The notes under the pieces are model-generated. The model was not told the origin of the DNA, made no database searches, and worked only from the letters and a program-made list of their open reading frames with translations. Source: RFSX01 sp964495785 (GTDB lineage Bacteria > Bacteroidota > Bacteroidia > Chitinophagales > Saprospiraceae). Taken from it: DNA of 64,000 bases. The position numbers and the translations under genes were made by a program. This document shows positions 55,218-64,000 of this stretch, in pieces. The stretch lies in assembly GCA_964495785.1 (NCBI GenBank), contig CAZBXL010000003.1, positions 54,078 through 118,077 of the forward strand, given 5' to 3'. Positions within the stretch are counted from its first letter, which is position 1; each line of letters begins with the position of its first letter.

Positions 55218-55943
55218 GTGATTCGAACATTTTATAATTATTATTTATCCCCGGAAAAAGAATTAGCTAGAAAGCTCAAATCCGTATTAGGTTTTGTTCC
55301 TAATAATCTACGTTTATTCAAATTGGCTTTTTTTCATAAGTCAATGAATAATAGTGAGATTAAAAGGAAGTCAAATAATAATGAGCGATTAGAGTACCTT
55401 GGTGATTCTGTCCTGTCCACTATTGTCGCTGAGTACCTGTATAAGAAATATCCAGGTAGAGATGAAGGATTTCTTACTAAAATGAGGTCTAAGATCGTCA
55501 AGCGAAAAACTTTAAATAAGGTTGCCGAGAAGATGGGTATAGATCTTATACTATCTAAGTACACTCAAGGAAAAATGAGCTACTCTATGCTCGGTAATGC
55601 ATTCGAAGCATTAATAGGAGCCTTGTATATAGAATACGGTTACGAAAAGACAAAAAATTATGTCATCGCCAAGATTCTAATGAAATATTTAGATGTGCAT
55701 GAGCTCGAGCAAAGTGATGATAACTACAAAAGTCAGCTCTTAGAATGGGGGCAAAAGGAAGGCAAACAAATATCGTATAAACTAATTACTAAGTATAAGT
55801 TAGATAAGAGAGATCGCTTTAAGATAGGCGTCTACCTTGACGGAGAAGAAATCTGTATAGCGGAAGACTTCAATAAGAAATCGGCAGAACAAATAGCTTC
55901 CTCATCTGCACTTAAGAATCTTAATATTAGAAGTATTAAATAA
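55218..55943 (+). CDS. rnc: Ribonuclease III, GTG start
   Basis: A 241-residue double-strand-specific endoribonuclease for rRNA and mRNA processing. The catalytic domain carries the signature NNERLEYLGDSVLSTIVAEYL and the second acidic motif MLGNAFEALIGALYIEYG. A dsRNA-binding domain follows (about 170-238; NYKSQLLEWGQKEGKQISY, SAEQIASSSALKNL). The start is GTG at 55218; the next Met lies inside the conserved fold. The nearby ATG at 55216 is out of frame and hits TGA at once. It belongs to the acpP-fabF-rnc group. Confidence 0.95.
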   Translation: MIRTFYNYYLSPEKELARKLKSVLGFVPNNLRLFKLAFFHKSMNNSEIKRKSNNNERLEYLGDSVLSTIVAEYLYKKYPGRDEGFLTKMRSKIVKRKTLNKVAEKMGIDLILSKYTQGKMSYSMLGNAFEALIGALYIEYGYEKTKNYVIAKILMKYLDVHELEQSDDNYKSQLLEWGQKEGKQISYKLITKYKLDKRDRFKIGVYLDGEEICIAEDFNKKSAEQIASSSALKNLNIRSIK

Positions 55944-56004
55944 TCTTTTTGGGTGCCATTGTGTTGTAATCGTTTATGAAATAATGTATTAACAAATAGT
56001 CACG

Positions 56005-57051
56005 ATGGATTCAGTTACACAAATTGTACTTGGTGCAGCAGTAGGAGAAGCCGTGTTAGGCAAGAAATTGGGAAATAAAGCTATCGTGGCTGGCGGTATC
56101 TCTGGAACGATTCCAGATTTAGATGTCTTATTTTCTCCTTTCATGAGTGAAGTCGATGGATTAGCATTTCATAGAGGAATTTCACATTCCATATTATTTG
56201 CAATTTTGGGTGGATTATTATTTGGCTGGTGTGCATTCCGTTTTTATAACAGGAAGCGGACACAACTGTCAGGTTATGATAGTACCCAAGGTAGTCTTAG
56301 GCAATGGCAGCTTTTGTTTTTCTTAGGTATGTTTACACATGCGTTACTGGATAGTTTTACAATGTATGGTACTCAGTTGTTAGCCCCTTTTTCAGAGTAT
56401 AGAGTTGCTTTTAATTCTATAGCTGTAGCAGATTTTTTCTATACAGTTCCATTTATATTTTGTTTGATTATGGCGATGATTTCTAAGAAGGGAACACGCC
56501 GTCGTCGTCGGTGGAATTATGCAGGTCTCATAATTAGTAGTCTTTACTTACTTTTTACTTTGGCTAATAAATCTTATGTAACTAATAAGTTTGAAAAAGC
56601 ATTAGCAGAACAAAGTATATCTTATACTGATAAAATTATAGGGCCTACAATATTGACTAACTTTTTATGGAATATTACTGCTGATGCAGGCGATGTCTAC
56701 TACTCTTCTAAGTATTCTTGGTTTGATACTTCTCCTATTAAATTCGATATCATAAAGAAGAATCATGAGCTTATTGCTGATGCAGGTATTGATAGGACGA
56801 TAGGTATTCTCAAATGGTTTACTAAGGGATTCTATAACGTAATGACCTTACCCGATGGTAATATTCAGATCAATGATCTACGTTATGGCACCTTTGATAA
56901 TCCAGATATGACTAAGAATTATATCTTTAGATTTGTGTTACGTAAACAGGATGATGGCCACTACAAAATGCTATCTTCAGAAGGTGGTCCACCAAAAGGT
57001 GAGGAACAAAAAATGATCTCTGAGTTATGGACTCGTATTAAGGGTGTATAG
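56005..57051 (+). CDS. YdjM-like membrane-bound metal-dependent hydrolase (DUF457 family)
   Basis: A 348-residue protein. The N-terminal half is the YdjM/DUF457 domain with MDSVTQIVLGAAVGEAVLGKK, GGISGTIPDLDVLF, FHRGISHSILF and GMFTHALLDSFTMYGTQLL, in which His and Asp residues on membrane helices form a presumed metal site. Four to five transmembrane helices span about 65-195. The C-terminal ~150 residues form a soluble beta-rich extension. Related proteins are annotated as membrane hydrolases, with roles suggested in envelope damage response; the substrate is unknown. Confidence 0.85.
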   Translation: MDSVTQIVLGAAVGEAVLGKKLGNKAIVAGGISGTIPDLDVLFSPFMSEVDGLAFHRGISHSILFAILGGLLFGWCAFRFYNRKRTQLSGYDSTQGSLRQWQLLFFLGMFTHALLDSFTMYGTQLLAPFSEYRVAFNSIAVADFFYTVPFIFCLIMAMISKKGTRRRRRWNYAGLIISSLYLLFTLANKSYVTNKFEKALAEQSISYTDKIIGPTILTNFLWNITADAGDVYYSSKYSWFDTSPIKFDIIKKNHELIADAGIDRTIGILKWFTKGFYNVMTLPDGNIQINDLRYGTFDNPDMTKNYIFRFVLRKQDDGHYKMLSSEGGPPKGEEQKMISELWTRIKGV

Positions 57052-57428
57052 AAAGAAACTAACCTAATTAAAATTTACTCCCTCTTGCGACAAGCAGTTG
57101 TATTAGTGGTCAAGTTATCATCTTATTGGCCTATTATATTTTTCTTTCTATATAGTTTATTAATAAAGAGTAACAGTAAATAGCTGTGTAATCGAAACAA
57201 ATTCTCTTAGATAAAATAATAGTGGGGATTTCAATAAAAGATCTCTGCCCATTTTCTCGTACTTGACTTATTCAAAAGTGAGACAAATTGTTAACTTAGA
57301 GAAACGACATAAGATGGACTTATACCAATCGTGTCTTGTCCATATGTAATTTCTTAATTTGAGTCTATGTTATTTCTCTTCTATTATTCTGAAGTGAAAT
57401 TTACGATGATGATAAATTATAAAAGTTA
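57052..57428. other. Gene-free interval before the permease
   Basis: A 377-bp AT-rich region. I see no coding frame, strong hairpin or exact TAnnTTTG box. A weak TTAATTTG at 57354-57361 is the best -7 candidate for the permease operon, but the nearest upstream TTG (57336) is only 15 bp away. Confidence 0.4.
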
Positions 57429-59147
57429 ATGAACGAATCTATCAACTATCAACAATTTGAAACCATTCATGAAGAGCAACTTCCAGTTCCTAAGCATAAA
57501 CTACATGGGTGGACACACTTCGCTGGTCTTTATGCAGCTGAGCATGTTGCAGCTACGGAGTTTGTCATAGGAGCCACTTTTGTTGCTTTAGGTGCTAAGA
57601 CCATGGACATTATTCTTGGTTTGCTTATTGGGAATATACTGGCGGTTTTAAGTTGGACTTTGATTACCACCCCCATAGCTGTGGAGACTCGCCTAAGCTT
57701 GTATACTTATCTCAATAAAATTGCTGGTGATTCTATGTCCAAATTATATAACTGGGCTAACATTTTGATATTTACAGTTATCTCTGCTGCAATGGTCACT
57801 GTATCTTCTACGGCAGTAAGATTTGCTTTCGGAATTCCGGCACAACTAGATTGGTACCCAACGAATCTATGGTTTGTTCTGATTGTTATTTTGGTTGGAT
57901 TATTTGTTGTATTTGTTGCGATATATGGTTTTAATGCTGTATCAGATTTTTCAGGGATATGTGCTCCGTGGTTATTTACGATGTTTGCATCAGGAGCCAT
58001 TGTTCTAATGCCGGTGCTGGCATTAGATGTTTTGGGAGTAACGCTGCCGAGTGGTTGGGCAGATTTTGTTGATATCGGAAATCAATCTATCTGGACTGGT
58101 GTAAATAGCGATGGTGAACCAGGAATTGGATTATTAGAGGTCATCGGATTTGGATGGGCAGCGAATACGATCACGCATTTCGGTCTTATAGATATGGCAT
58201 TATTACGCTTTGCTAAAAAGAAGTCTTATGGACTTGCTACAAGTACGGGAATGCTTTTTGGTCATTATCTTGCATGGATAGCTGCAGGAATTATGGGGGC
58301 GGGTACCGCTGTCATATTAGGAAAATCTATTGTAGAACTTGATCCAGGAGATGTAGCTTTTTATGCGTTAGGGTGGTCGGGTTTTGTGATCGTGATTGTA
58401 GCAGGTTGGACGACAGCGATCACTAATCTCTATAGGGCAGGACTAGCAGCTCAAGCTGTGTACTCTAATCAATCTCGTAGAAAAACAACAATGATCGTCG
58501 GAGTGGCTATGGTGGTTGTAGCTTGCTTTCCATTTGTGTTTTCTCAGATTCTTCCACTACTTACATATGCAGGATTGTTGGTAGTACCTGTTGGTGCTAT
58601 TGTTTTTGCAGAGCATCAGATTTTTCCTAAAATCGGCTACACTCGGTATTGGTCTAAGTTTCAAGATTATAAGAATAGTTCACCAGCTGTGATGTCATGG
58701 GTACTTGGATTGATATTTGGGTTTGGGTTAAACGTACTTGATGTCATGTCATTCTATTACTTATTTATTCCAACTTGGATATTTACAATATTAGTTTACA
58801 TATTCTTAGCAGGTAGAAGTGGAGCAAATAGAAAATATCCTGAAGGCGAAAAGAGAGAAGAAGAATATAATATGGCAATAGATCAATATCACCAGAAATT
58901 GGAAAAAGAAGAATCCGTTATAATAGATGATATTTCTATAGTCACAAAAGGTTTAAGGTGGCTTGCGTATACTGCGTTAGGGTTAACATTATTTTTAGCA
59001 GTAAGAACTCTCATGGCAAGTCCTGACGAAGCAAGCTATATTTCTAATAGAGAAGTTTTTTATCAAATTGGTTTTGTGTGTACAGTTATTTATTTCGTAG
59101 CAGCCTATTGGGCAATGCATAGAGAAAAGTCTTTAAACTTAAAATAA
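57429..59147 (+). CDS. NCS1-family (cytosine/purine-type) permease
   Basis: A 572-residue polytopic transporter of the nucleobase:cation symporter-1 family (CodB-like). Visible landmarks: HGWTHFAGLYAAEHVAATEFVIGATF, GNILAVLSWTLITTP, IYGFNAVSDFSGICAPW, and GWTTAITNLYRAGLA late in the fold, with about 12 core helices. Two further hydrophobic segments near 510-530 and 548-566 extend the C-terminus beyond usual NCS1 proteins. It precedes a mannitol-dehydrogenase-family gene by 6 nt. The substrate may therefore be something other than a nucleobase (inference). Confidence 0.85.
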   Translation: MNESINYQQFETIHEEQLPVPKHKLHGWTHFAGLYAAEHVAATEFVIGATFVALGAKTMDIILGLLIGNILAVLSWTLITTPIAVETRLSLYTYLNKIAGDSMSKLYNWANILIFTVISAAMVTVSSTAVRFAFGIPAQLDWYPTNLWFVLIVILVGLFVVFVAIYGFNAVSDFSGICAPWLFTMFASGAIVLMPVLALDVLGVTLPSGWADFVDIGNQSIWTGVNSDGEPGIGLLEVIGFGWAANTITHFGLIDMALLRFAKKKSYGLATSTGMLFGHYLAWIAAGIMGAGTAVILGKSIVELDPGDVAFYALGWSGFVIVIVAGWTTAITNLYRAGLAAQAVYSNQSRRKTTMIVGVAMVVVACFPFVFSQILPLLTYAGLLVVPVGAIVFAEHQIFPKIGYTRYWSKFQDYKNSSPAVMSWVLGLIFGFGLNVLDVMSFYYLFIPTWIFTILVYIFLAGRSGANRKYPEGEKREEEYNMAIDQYHQKLEKEESVIIDDISIVTKGLRWLAYTALGLTLFLAVRTLMASPDEASYISNREVFYQIGFVCTVIYFVAAYWAMHREKSLNLK

Positions 59148-59153
59148 AATAGT

Positions 59154-60647
59154 ATGAGTGAGATAATTTTAAATCAAGAAAACATTCTCGCCCTTGCAAC
59201 TCGATTGGATTGTCCTACATATGATAGGAAGAATATCAGAAAAGGAATTATTCATATAGGCGTAGGAGGATTTCATCGTTCCCATCAAGCTTATTACATG
59301 CATCAATTATTACGAGATTCTCAATGTTCAGATTATGGAATATGCGGTATCGGATTGAGAGAAGGTGATAAGCATATAGCTAATGTTTTTAAAAACCAAG
59401 ATTGTCTCTATACACTTATCACTCAGCATCCAGATGGAAGAGAAACTTGCGAGGTTATTGGATCAATAGTAGATTATATTTATGCACCAGAAAGTAAGGA
59501 GATAGCCATAAATAGAATGGCACATCCCGAGACTAAGATCGTTTCGTTAACTATTACAGAAGGAGGTTATAATTTTAATCCTACAACAGGAGAATTTGAT
59601 TTTTCGAACTCTGACGTTCAGCATGATCTGGCACACCCTCATGACCCCAATACTGTGTTTGGCTTTTTGGCTGCGGCTTTAAAAATACGACGTGATCAAG
59701 ACCTACCTGCATTTACTATTTTGTCCTGTGATAATATTCAACATAATGGCGATATGACTCGTAAAATGTTGTTGTCTTTTGTACAACGACAAGATCAAGA
59801 ACTTTATGAATGGATAAAAAATGAAGTTTGTTTTCCTAATTGTATGGTAGACAGAATAACACCTGTTACCCCACAATCATCAATAGAGTATCTCAAAGAA
59901 AAATATCAGTTGCTGGATAGTTCTCCTGTAGTCTGTGAACCCTATATCCAATGGGTCATCGAAGATAAGTTTTCGAATGGTAGACCACCGCTTGAAAAAT
60001 TGGGGGTCCAGTTTGTACCCGATGTGACCCCTTACGAGGAGATGAAGATTCGCCTGCTTAATGCTGGGCATTCTGTATTAGGGATACCTGGAGCCATATA
60101 TGGACATAAGACTATCGATGCTTGTATGGAAGACAAGATCTTTGCGACCTTCATGAGAGAGTTTATGGATTATGAGGTGACTCCTCGATTAGGTAATATA
60201 GAAGGTATTGACATAACAGAGTATAAAGATAGCTTAGAAGAAAGGTTTGCTAATCCTAACATAAAGGACGGAGTCAGCAGAATCTGCTCAGAAAGTTCTG
60301 CGAAATTACCTAAGTTTTTGATCCCAACTATTCAAGACAACTTAAGTGCTGGCGGAAGTATTAAGTATGGTACATTTATTCTGGCAACTTGGGCTTACTA
60401 CAGTGACAAGAGAAAAGATGCTAACGGGATTCCACTTGAAATAATAGATGTAAGAAAAGAAGAGCTACACGATAGAGCAAAAAAGTATGAACAAGATCCG
60501 CTTAGCTTTTTAGGTATATCAGATATATTTGGGAGTCTGGTAGAGGATGAAAGATTTGTTAATCAATATTTGAAAACAATAAAAGCTATATATCAGGATC
60601 CTGACATTCATAAGATGATGACATCAATTACAACTAATCAGCTGTGA
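59154..60647 (+). CDS. Mannitol dehydrogenase family (polyol/hexuronate) oxidoreductase
   Basis: A 497-residue NAD-dependent long-chain polyol dehydrogenase. The Rossmann entry IIHIGVGGFHRSHQAYYMHQLL and the IVSLTITEGGYNFN, SCDNIQHNGDMTRKMLLSF and LNAGHSVLGIPGAIYGHKTIDACM segments are diagnostic, the last containing the catalytic Lys/Asn/His region. The length equals mannitol 2-dehydrogenases, but fructuronate, altronate and arabinitol dehydrogenases share this fold, so the sugar is not certain. It is cotranscribed with the NCS1 permease. Its 3' end overlaps dapA by 14 bp on the opposite strand. Confidence 0.9.
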   Translation: MSEIILNQENILALATRLDCPTYDRKNIRKGIIHIGVGGFHRSHQAYYMHQLLRDSQCSDYGICGIGLREGDKHIANVFKNQDCLYTLITQHPDGRETCEVIGSIVDYIYAPESKEIAINRMAHPETKIVSLTITEGGYNFNPTTGEFDFSNSDVQHDLAHPHDPNTVFGFLAAALKIRRDQDLPAFTILSCDNIQHNGDMTRKMLLSFVQRQDQELYEWIKNEVCFPNCMVDRITPVTPQSSIEYLKEKYQLLDSSPVVCEPYIQWVIEDKFSNGRPPLEKLGVQFVPDVTPYEEMKIRLLNAGHSVLGIPGAIYGHKTIDACMEDKIFATFMREFMDYEVTPRLGNIEGIDITEYKDSLEERFANPNIKDGVSRICSESSAKLPKFLIPTIQDNLSAGGSIKYGTFILATWAYYSDKRKDANGIPLEIIDVRKEELHDRAKKYEQDPLSFLGISDIFGSLVEDERFVNQYLKTIKAIYQDPDIHKMMTSITTNQL

Positions 60648-61527
60648 TTTCTAATACAGCTTTTTTAAGCTGATCATAATTAGAATCAGACATCATGTGC
60701 AGTGGTAATCTCACATAGTTCTCACATAATCCCAATATCTTCATTGCAGATTTAATACCGACTGGATTGCCTTCTATATAGAGCCACTTATGGAGATCGT
60801 AGATTTTGTAGTTGTAGTGTCTTGCTGTTTCTAGATCATTAGCTAAGCAGGCATTGACCATTTTAGAAAAATAATCAGGAAATGCATTTCCTATGACGGA
60901 TATAACCCCGTCACCACCAGAGGCGATCATAGGTAGCGTAACTTCATCATCACCTGACGTAACCGTAAAGTGATCGGGCCTATTTTTTAGTATCCTTATG
61001 GCTTGTATGAGATCTGCCGATGCTTCTTTTATGCCACAGAACTTCTCACTGGCATTGGCTAATCTTATAGTCGTATTCCATTCTATATTCGACTTAGTAC
61101 GTCCTGGTACATTATATAACATAATCGGAACGGGACTAACTTCAGCCAGTGCCATGTAGTGGCTATAGATGCCTTCTTGATTAGGCTTGACATAGGCGGG
61201 ACTAGAAGAGAGGATACCATCTATATTGTCGAAATTGTAGTTCGAGATTTTTCGTGTAAGTTCTAATGTGTTGTTTCCACCAAAGTTACCTGCAAGAATG
61301 GGTTTACGGCCATTGTTTATTTTGATTACAAAATCAAGACATTGACGAGCCTCTTCTTCATTAAGTGTTGCCGTCTCACCTGTGGATCCTAATGGAACTA
61401 AAAAATCTACACCTGATTCTATGACGTGTTCTATGACTTTAGCATAAGAGTCGTAGTCTATTGACATATCTGCTTTGAACGGTGTGATAATAGCCACACC
61501 TGTCCCGGTAAATTTTTTATTCGACAT
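60634..61527 (-). CDS. dapA: 4-hydroxy-tetrahydrodipicolinate synthase
   Basis: About 297 residues from the ATG at 61525-61527. The enzyme condenses pyruvate with aspartate semialdehyde in lysine/diaminopimelate synthesis. Motifs: GTGVAIITPFKADMSIDYDS, FLVPLGSTGETATLNEEE, MLYNVPGRTKSNI with the catalytic Tyr, and KFCGIKEASADL with the Schiff-base Lys. A longer frame to 61587 adds 20 non-conserved residues and runs into accA's 3' end, so it is rejected. It follows accA after about 20 nt and is probably cotranscribed. Confidence 0.95.
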   Translation of the reverse strand: MSNKKFTGTGVAIITPFKADMSIDYDSYAKVIEHVIESGVDFLVPLGSTGETATLNEEEARQCLDFVIKINNGRKPILAGNFGGNNTLELTRKISNYNFDNIDGILSSSPAYVKPNQEGIYSHYMALAEVSPVPIMLYNVPGRTKSNIEWNTTIRLANASEKFCGIKEASADLIQAIRILKNRPDHFTVTSGDDEVTLPMIASGGDGVISVIGNAFPDYFSKMVNACLANDLETARHYNYKIYDLHKWLYIEGNPVGIKSAMKILGLCENYVRLPLHMMSDSNYDQLKKAVLEITAD

Positions 61528-61546
61528 TATGAATTGTATTCTTAAT

Positions 61547-62500
61547 TTAGATAGTAGTATAGAAACCCATGTTACTATATTTTTCAATACGCTGACGGAT
61601 TCTTTCTTCAGGATCCATCGCCATCAGAATATTGATTTCTTTTTTGATGTGAGTCTTTAGAGTTTTAGCCATCTTAAGAGAGTCATTATGAGCTCCACCA
61701 AGTGGTTCTTTGACAATATCATCTATCAGGCCAAAATCAAGCATATGGTCTGCAGTAAGTTTGAGAGATTCTGCAGCTTGCTCTTTATAATCCCAACTCC
61801 TCCATAATATGGAAGAACATGATTCTGGTGAGATAACTGAATACCAAGTATTTTCGAGCATATAAACGCGATCTCCTAATCCTATGCCTAAGGCTCCACC
61901 TGATGCACCTTCTCCAATAACGTAGCAAAGAATAGGAACTTTTAACTGAGCCATTTCAAATAAATTCTTGGCAATAGCTTCTGCTTGTCCTCTTTCTTCG
62001 GCTTCAATACCTGGGAATGCTCCGGGAGTATCTATGAGACATAGTACTGGGTAGTTGAACCTTTCGGCCATTTTCATTAATCGGAGTGCTTTTCTGTATC
62101 CCTCAGGATTAGCCATACCAAAGTTACGGTACTGCCTCATCTTGGTATTGACACCTTTTTGATGGCCGATTACTACTAAGGGCTGTCCGTTTATTTTACC
62201 TATACCGCCTACGATAGCCTTATCATCACCAAATGTTCTATCACCGTGTAATTCGATGAATTTTTTGAACATATTTTCTATGTAATAGAGTGTATACGGC
62301 CTCTCAGGATGTCTTGATAATTGTACTTTTTGCCAGCCATTAAGATTAGAGTAGATCTCTTTCTGTGTGGCTTTTATTTTGCTTTCGAGTTCTTTGACTT
62401 TATCACTTACATCTATATCTCCCTCAGATTCAATCTGTTGGATCTTTTGTAATTGATCATAGAGTTTTTCTAAAGGCCTTTCGAATTCTAAAAATACCAT
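61547..62500 (-). CDS. accA: Acetyl-CoA carboxylase carboxyltransferase subunit alpha
   Basis: A 317-residue subunit that, with AccD, moves the carboxyl group from biotin to acetyl-CoA to give malonyl-CoA. Motifs: the N-terminal helical FLEFERPLEKLYDQLQKI, HPERPYTLYYI, LHGDRTFGDDKAIVGGIG, LIDTPGAFPGIEAEERGQAEAIA, and GEGASGGALGIGLGDRVYMLEN, the last two shaping the crotonase-type oxyanion holes. The length is complete. accD is not in the window. Confidence 0.97.
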   Translation of the reverse strand: MVFLEFERPLEKLYDQLQKIQQIESEGDIDVSDKVKELESKIKATQKEIYSNLNGWQKVQLSRHPERPYTLYYIENMFKKFIELHGDRTFGDDKAIVGGIGKINGQPLVVIGHQKGVNTKMRQYRNFGMANPEGYRKALRLMKMAERFNYPVLCLIDTPGAFPGIEAEERGQAEAIAKNLFEMAQLKVPILCYVIGEGASGGALGIGLGDRVYMLENTWYSVISPESCSSILWRSWDYKEQAAESLKLTADHMLDFGLIDDIVKEPLGGAHNDSLKMAKTLKTHIKKEINILMAMDPEERIRQRIEKYSNMGFYTTI

Positions 62501-62674
62501 ATCATATAGGAATTAAACTATCCGAAGTTAGTAATTGAATGTCACATATAACAATGATGTGGAAAAATGGTGTAGAAATGCGAATAATCAATAAATATTA
62601 CCCTAAAATTCTAAACCTATACATGTATAAGTTTTATCCTTAAAAGTAGTCTGATAAAAAGCCAACTGGTAAAA

Positions 62675-63823
62675 TCAGAAAATCAAAAATGAAAGTCCAA
62701 AAAGGACTAATACACACAGAACGAGTAACAACAAGTAAATAAATAAAGTCAATAAAAACTTAAAAGTAGTTTTCAGAAGGGACTGCTTGTAGAATCTTCT
62801 CATACTTAAGAAAAGATATACGGAACCAACAAAAATTAATGGAATAGTCCAGATGCTATTATCAAGTAGAAATATCTCGAATAATATACCAACTATAGCT
62901 AGTAATAGTAATCTTGTGTGACCATATACATGAAATATAAAGTGCTCAGCATATAAGTAATTGTATCTCCAGTAGAGCAGCTTAAAGAATGCTGATATCA
63001 ATAATATAACTGCTATTGCGAGCCAAGTTCCATTGCCAATAAAAAATTTCAGCATCGAACTTAAATTGACAACGACTTTTTGTAATTGAAGAATTAATAT
63101 TTTATTCAACCAAGATTTATCTTGAGCTTTTTTCGTTAAGTCTTCAGGAGATAATCTGAATAGGTCGTTGATCGAAATGTTATCAATAATTTTGCCTTGA
63201 CCTAAATTAAATTTTACTAAATCATCTTCAGAACTGAACTCAAGATTTAAGTCGCCGCTTTCGTAATATTCAATCGTATCAGCACTTTCTTCAATTGAAT
63301 CATTTAGAGAAGGATCAACGTAACGAATAGATTCATTTAAAGTATCTATTGTTATCTGTTCTCCTTTAATCGGTAGTGGTAATAGTAGCTCACTTTTTAT
63401 TTTATCATTGATTTCTTTTGGCCAGTTGTGTACGATACTTAAGCTGTCATAATCGTTTATTAGGTCTAATGTCCAAATTTCTTTTTTCTTAGAATTAACT
63501 GTCTCTTCTATAGAATTAAAAGAGTCATTTATATTGTAAAGGTAAAGAGCAAAAAAAGCGAAAAGACAAATAATAAAAATACGAATGGGATTATAATAGC
63601 TGACACGCTTTCCAGATACGAAAGCTATAGTCAATTGGGCAGGAATCCAGATGTCTCTTAAAGTACGCCAAATCTTAGTCTCAAAATTGAATAAATTAGA
63701 GAAAAAGTCACTGACGATAGTCCAGAAGCTCAGTTGCTGAATGACAACCTTCTGCCCACATTGACTGCAATGTTGGGCATCGGCTATAAGTACATGATCG
63801 CAATTAAGGCAATGTTGGGGCAT
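62675..63823 (-). CDS. DUF3667 membrane protein with N-terminal zinc ribbon
   Basis: A 382-residue protein of the Bacteroidota family DUF3667. Two CxxC pairs (Cys5/Cys8 and Cys19/Cys22 in CLNCDH...CSQCGQK) form a small zinc ribbon. RTLRDIWIPAQLTIAFVSGKRVSYYNPIRIFI is the family signature. A first transmembrane segment lies near 83-97, a large acidic non-cytoplasmic loop spans about 100-245, and four C-terminal helices follow. The function is unknown. Confidence 0.85.
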   Translation of the reverse strand: MPQHCLNCDHVLIADAQHCSQCGQKVVIQQLSFWTIVSDFFSNLFNFETKIWRTLRDIWIPAQLTIAFVSGKRVSYYNPIRIFIICLFAFFALYLYNINDSFNSIEETVNSKKKEIWTLDLINDYDSLSIVHNWPKEINDKIKSELLLPLPIKGEQITIDTLNESIRYVDPSLNDSIEESADTIEYYESGDLNLEFSSEDDLVKFNLGQGKIIDNISINDLFRLSPEDLTKKAQDKSWLNKILILQLQKVVVNLSSMLKFFIGNGTWLAIAVILLISAFFKLLYWRYNYLYAEHFIFHVYGHTRLLLLAIVGILFEIFLLDNSIWTIPLIFVGSVYLFLSMRRFYKQSLLKTTFKFLLTLFIYLLLLVLCVLVLFGLSFLIF

Positions 63824-64000
63824 ACGTATTTATCAAGATTTTACTTAGATAAGGAAGATAGAAATTATTCTTAGAATCATGAGTACGGTAAGGACCTCTA
63901 ATTCCTGGAAAATTATTTTTAATCAAACACCTTTATAATAAGTGACTTATACATATAGATAATTAAATATGAAATATAGGATAGGGGGATGAGGGCGTAT

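Noticed and set aside
61528..61587. Longer DapA start at 61587
   Set aside because: The extra 20 residues are not part of the family fold and overlap the accA coding end; the ATG at 61527 fits the conserved N-terminus.

Overview
The window is about 64 kb of AT-rich chromosome from a member of the Bacteroidota, most likely a Saprospiria-like lineage. The evidence is family content: a GldB-type lipoprotein, DUF6702, DUF4292, DUF4230, DUF3108 and DUF3667 proteins, a PorV/PorQ-type barrel, a TonB receptor with a carboxypeptidase-regulatory-like N-terminal domain, and a Bacteroidota-type IleRS. Several genes have TAnnTTTG -7 boxes, the promoter type of this phylum, and Shine-Dalgarno sequences are weak. 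The species cannot be fixed from the sequence. Two runs of exactly 100 N (30117-30216 and 46627-46726) show that this is a scaffold, probably from a draft or metagenome assembly.

Layout. 1-8 kb, minus strand: hemB (cut by the window edge), yidD, a DUF6702 protein, an SRPBCC/GyrI-like protein, hemJ, a CHAP amidase, a lytic transglycosylase, a GIY-YIG nuclease and tex. 8-18 kb, plus strand: a 2-hydroxyacid dehydrogenase, then a three-gene outer-membrane/surface cluster (TonB-dependent receptor, 1379-aa secreted protein with a FlgD/T9SS-like C-terminus, PorV-like barrel). 18-22 kb: greA, a HIT protein, ruvC (convergent) and a tightly coupled flippase-like/DUF3108/DUF4230 set. 22-28.4 kb: two tandem POT peptide transporters, a barrel protein, gldB and a 2OG-Fe(II) oxygenase. 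28.9-32.1 kb: ileS, interrupted by a gap. 32.7-39.8 kb: glycogen operon glgB-glgA-glgC followed by a GH31 alpha-glucosidase. 39.9-46.2 kb: PAP2 phosphatase, small lipoprotein, fluC-wecA (minus), uppS and bamA. 46.2-47.35 kb: a gene-free, repeat-dense island. 47.4-53.4 kb, minus strand: hflX, an EnvC-like M23 protein, DUF4292 lipoprotein, TPR protein and pyk. 53.6-57 kb: acpP, fabF, rnc and a YdjM-like membrane protein. 57.4-60.6 kb: an NCS1 permease paired with a mannitol-dehydrogenase-family enzyme. 60.6-63.8 kb, minus strand: dapA, accA and a DUF3667 protein.

Most of the window is core metabolism and envelope biogenesis: heme (hemB, hemJ), fatty acids (acpP, fabF, accA), undecaprenyl carrier lipid (uppS, wecA, PAP2), peptidoglycan remodelling (transglycosylase, CHAP, EnvC), outer-membrane assembly (bamA), glycogen storage and surface transport. 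The features most worth following up are: a GIHH signature in place of HIGH in IleRS; the repeat island after bamA, with identical 112-bp units carrying several hairpins and a separate ~240-bp repeat built from 15-nt mini-hairpins; the TonB/secreted protein/PorV triplet; the NCS1-polyol dehydrogenase pairing; and several forced non-ATG starts. I found no CRISPR array, prophage, intact insertion sequence, tRNA or rRNA.
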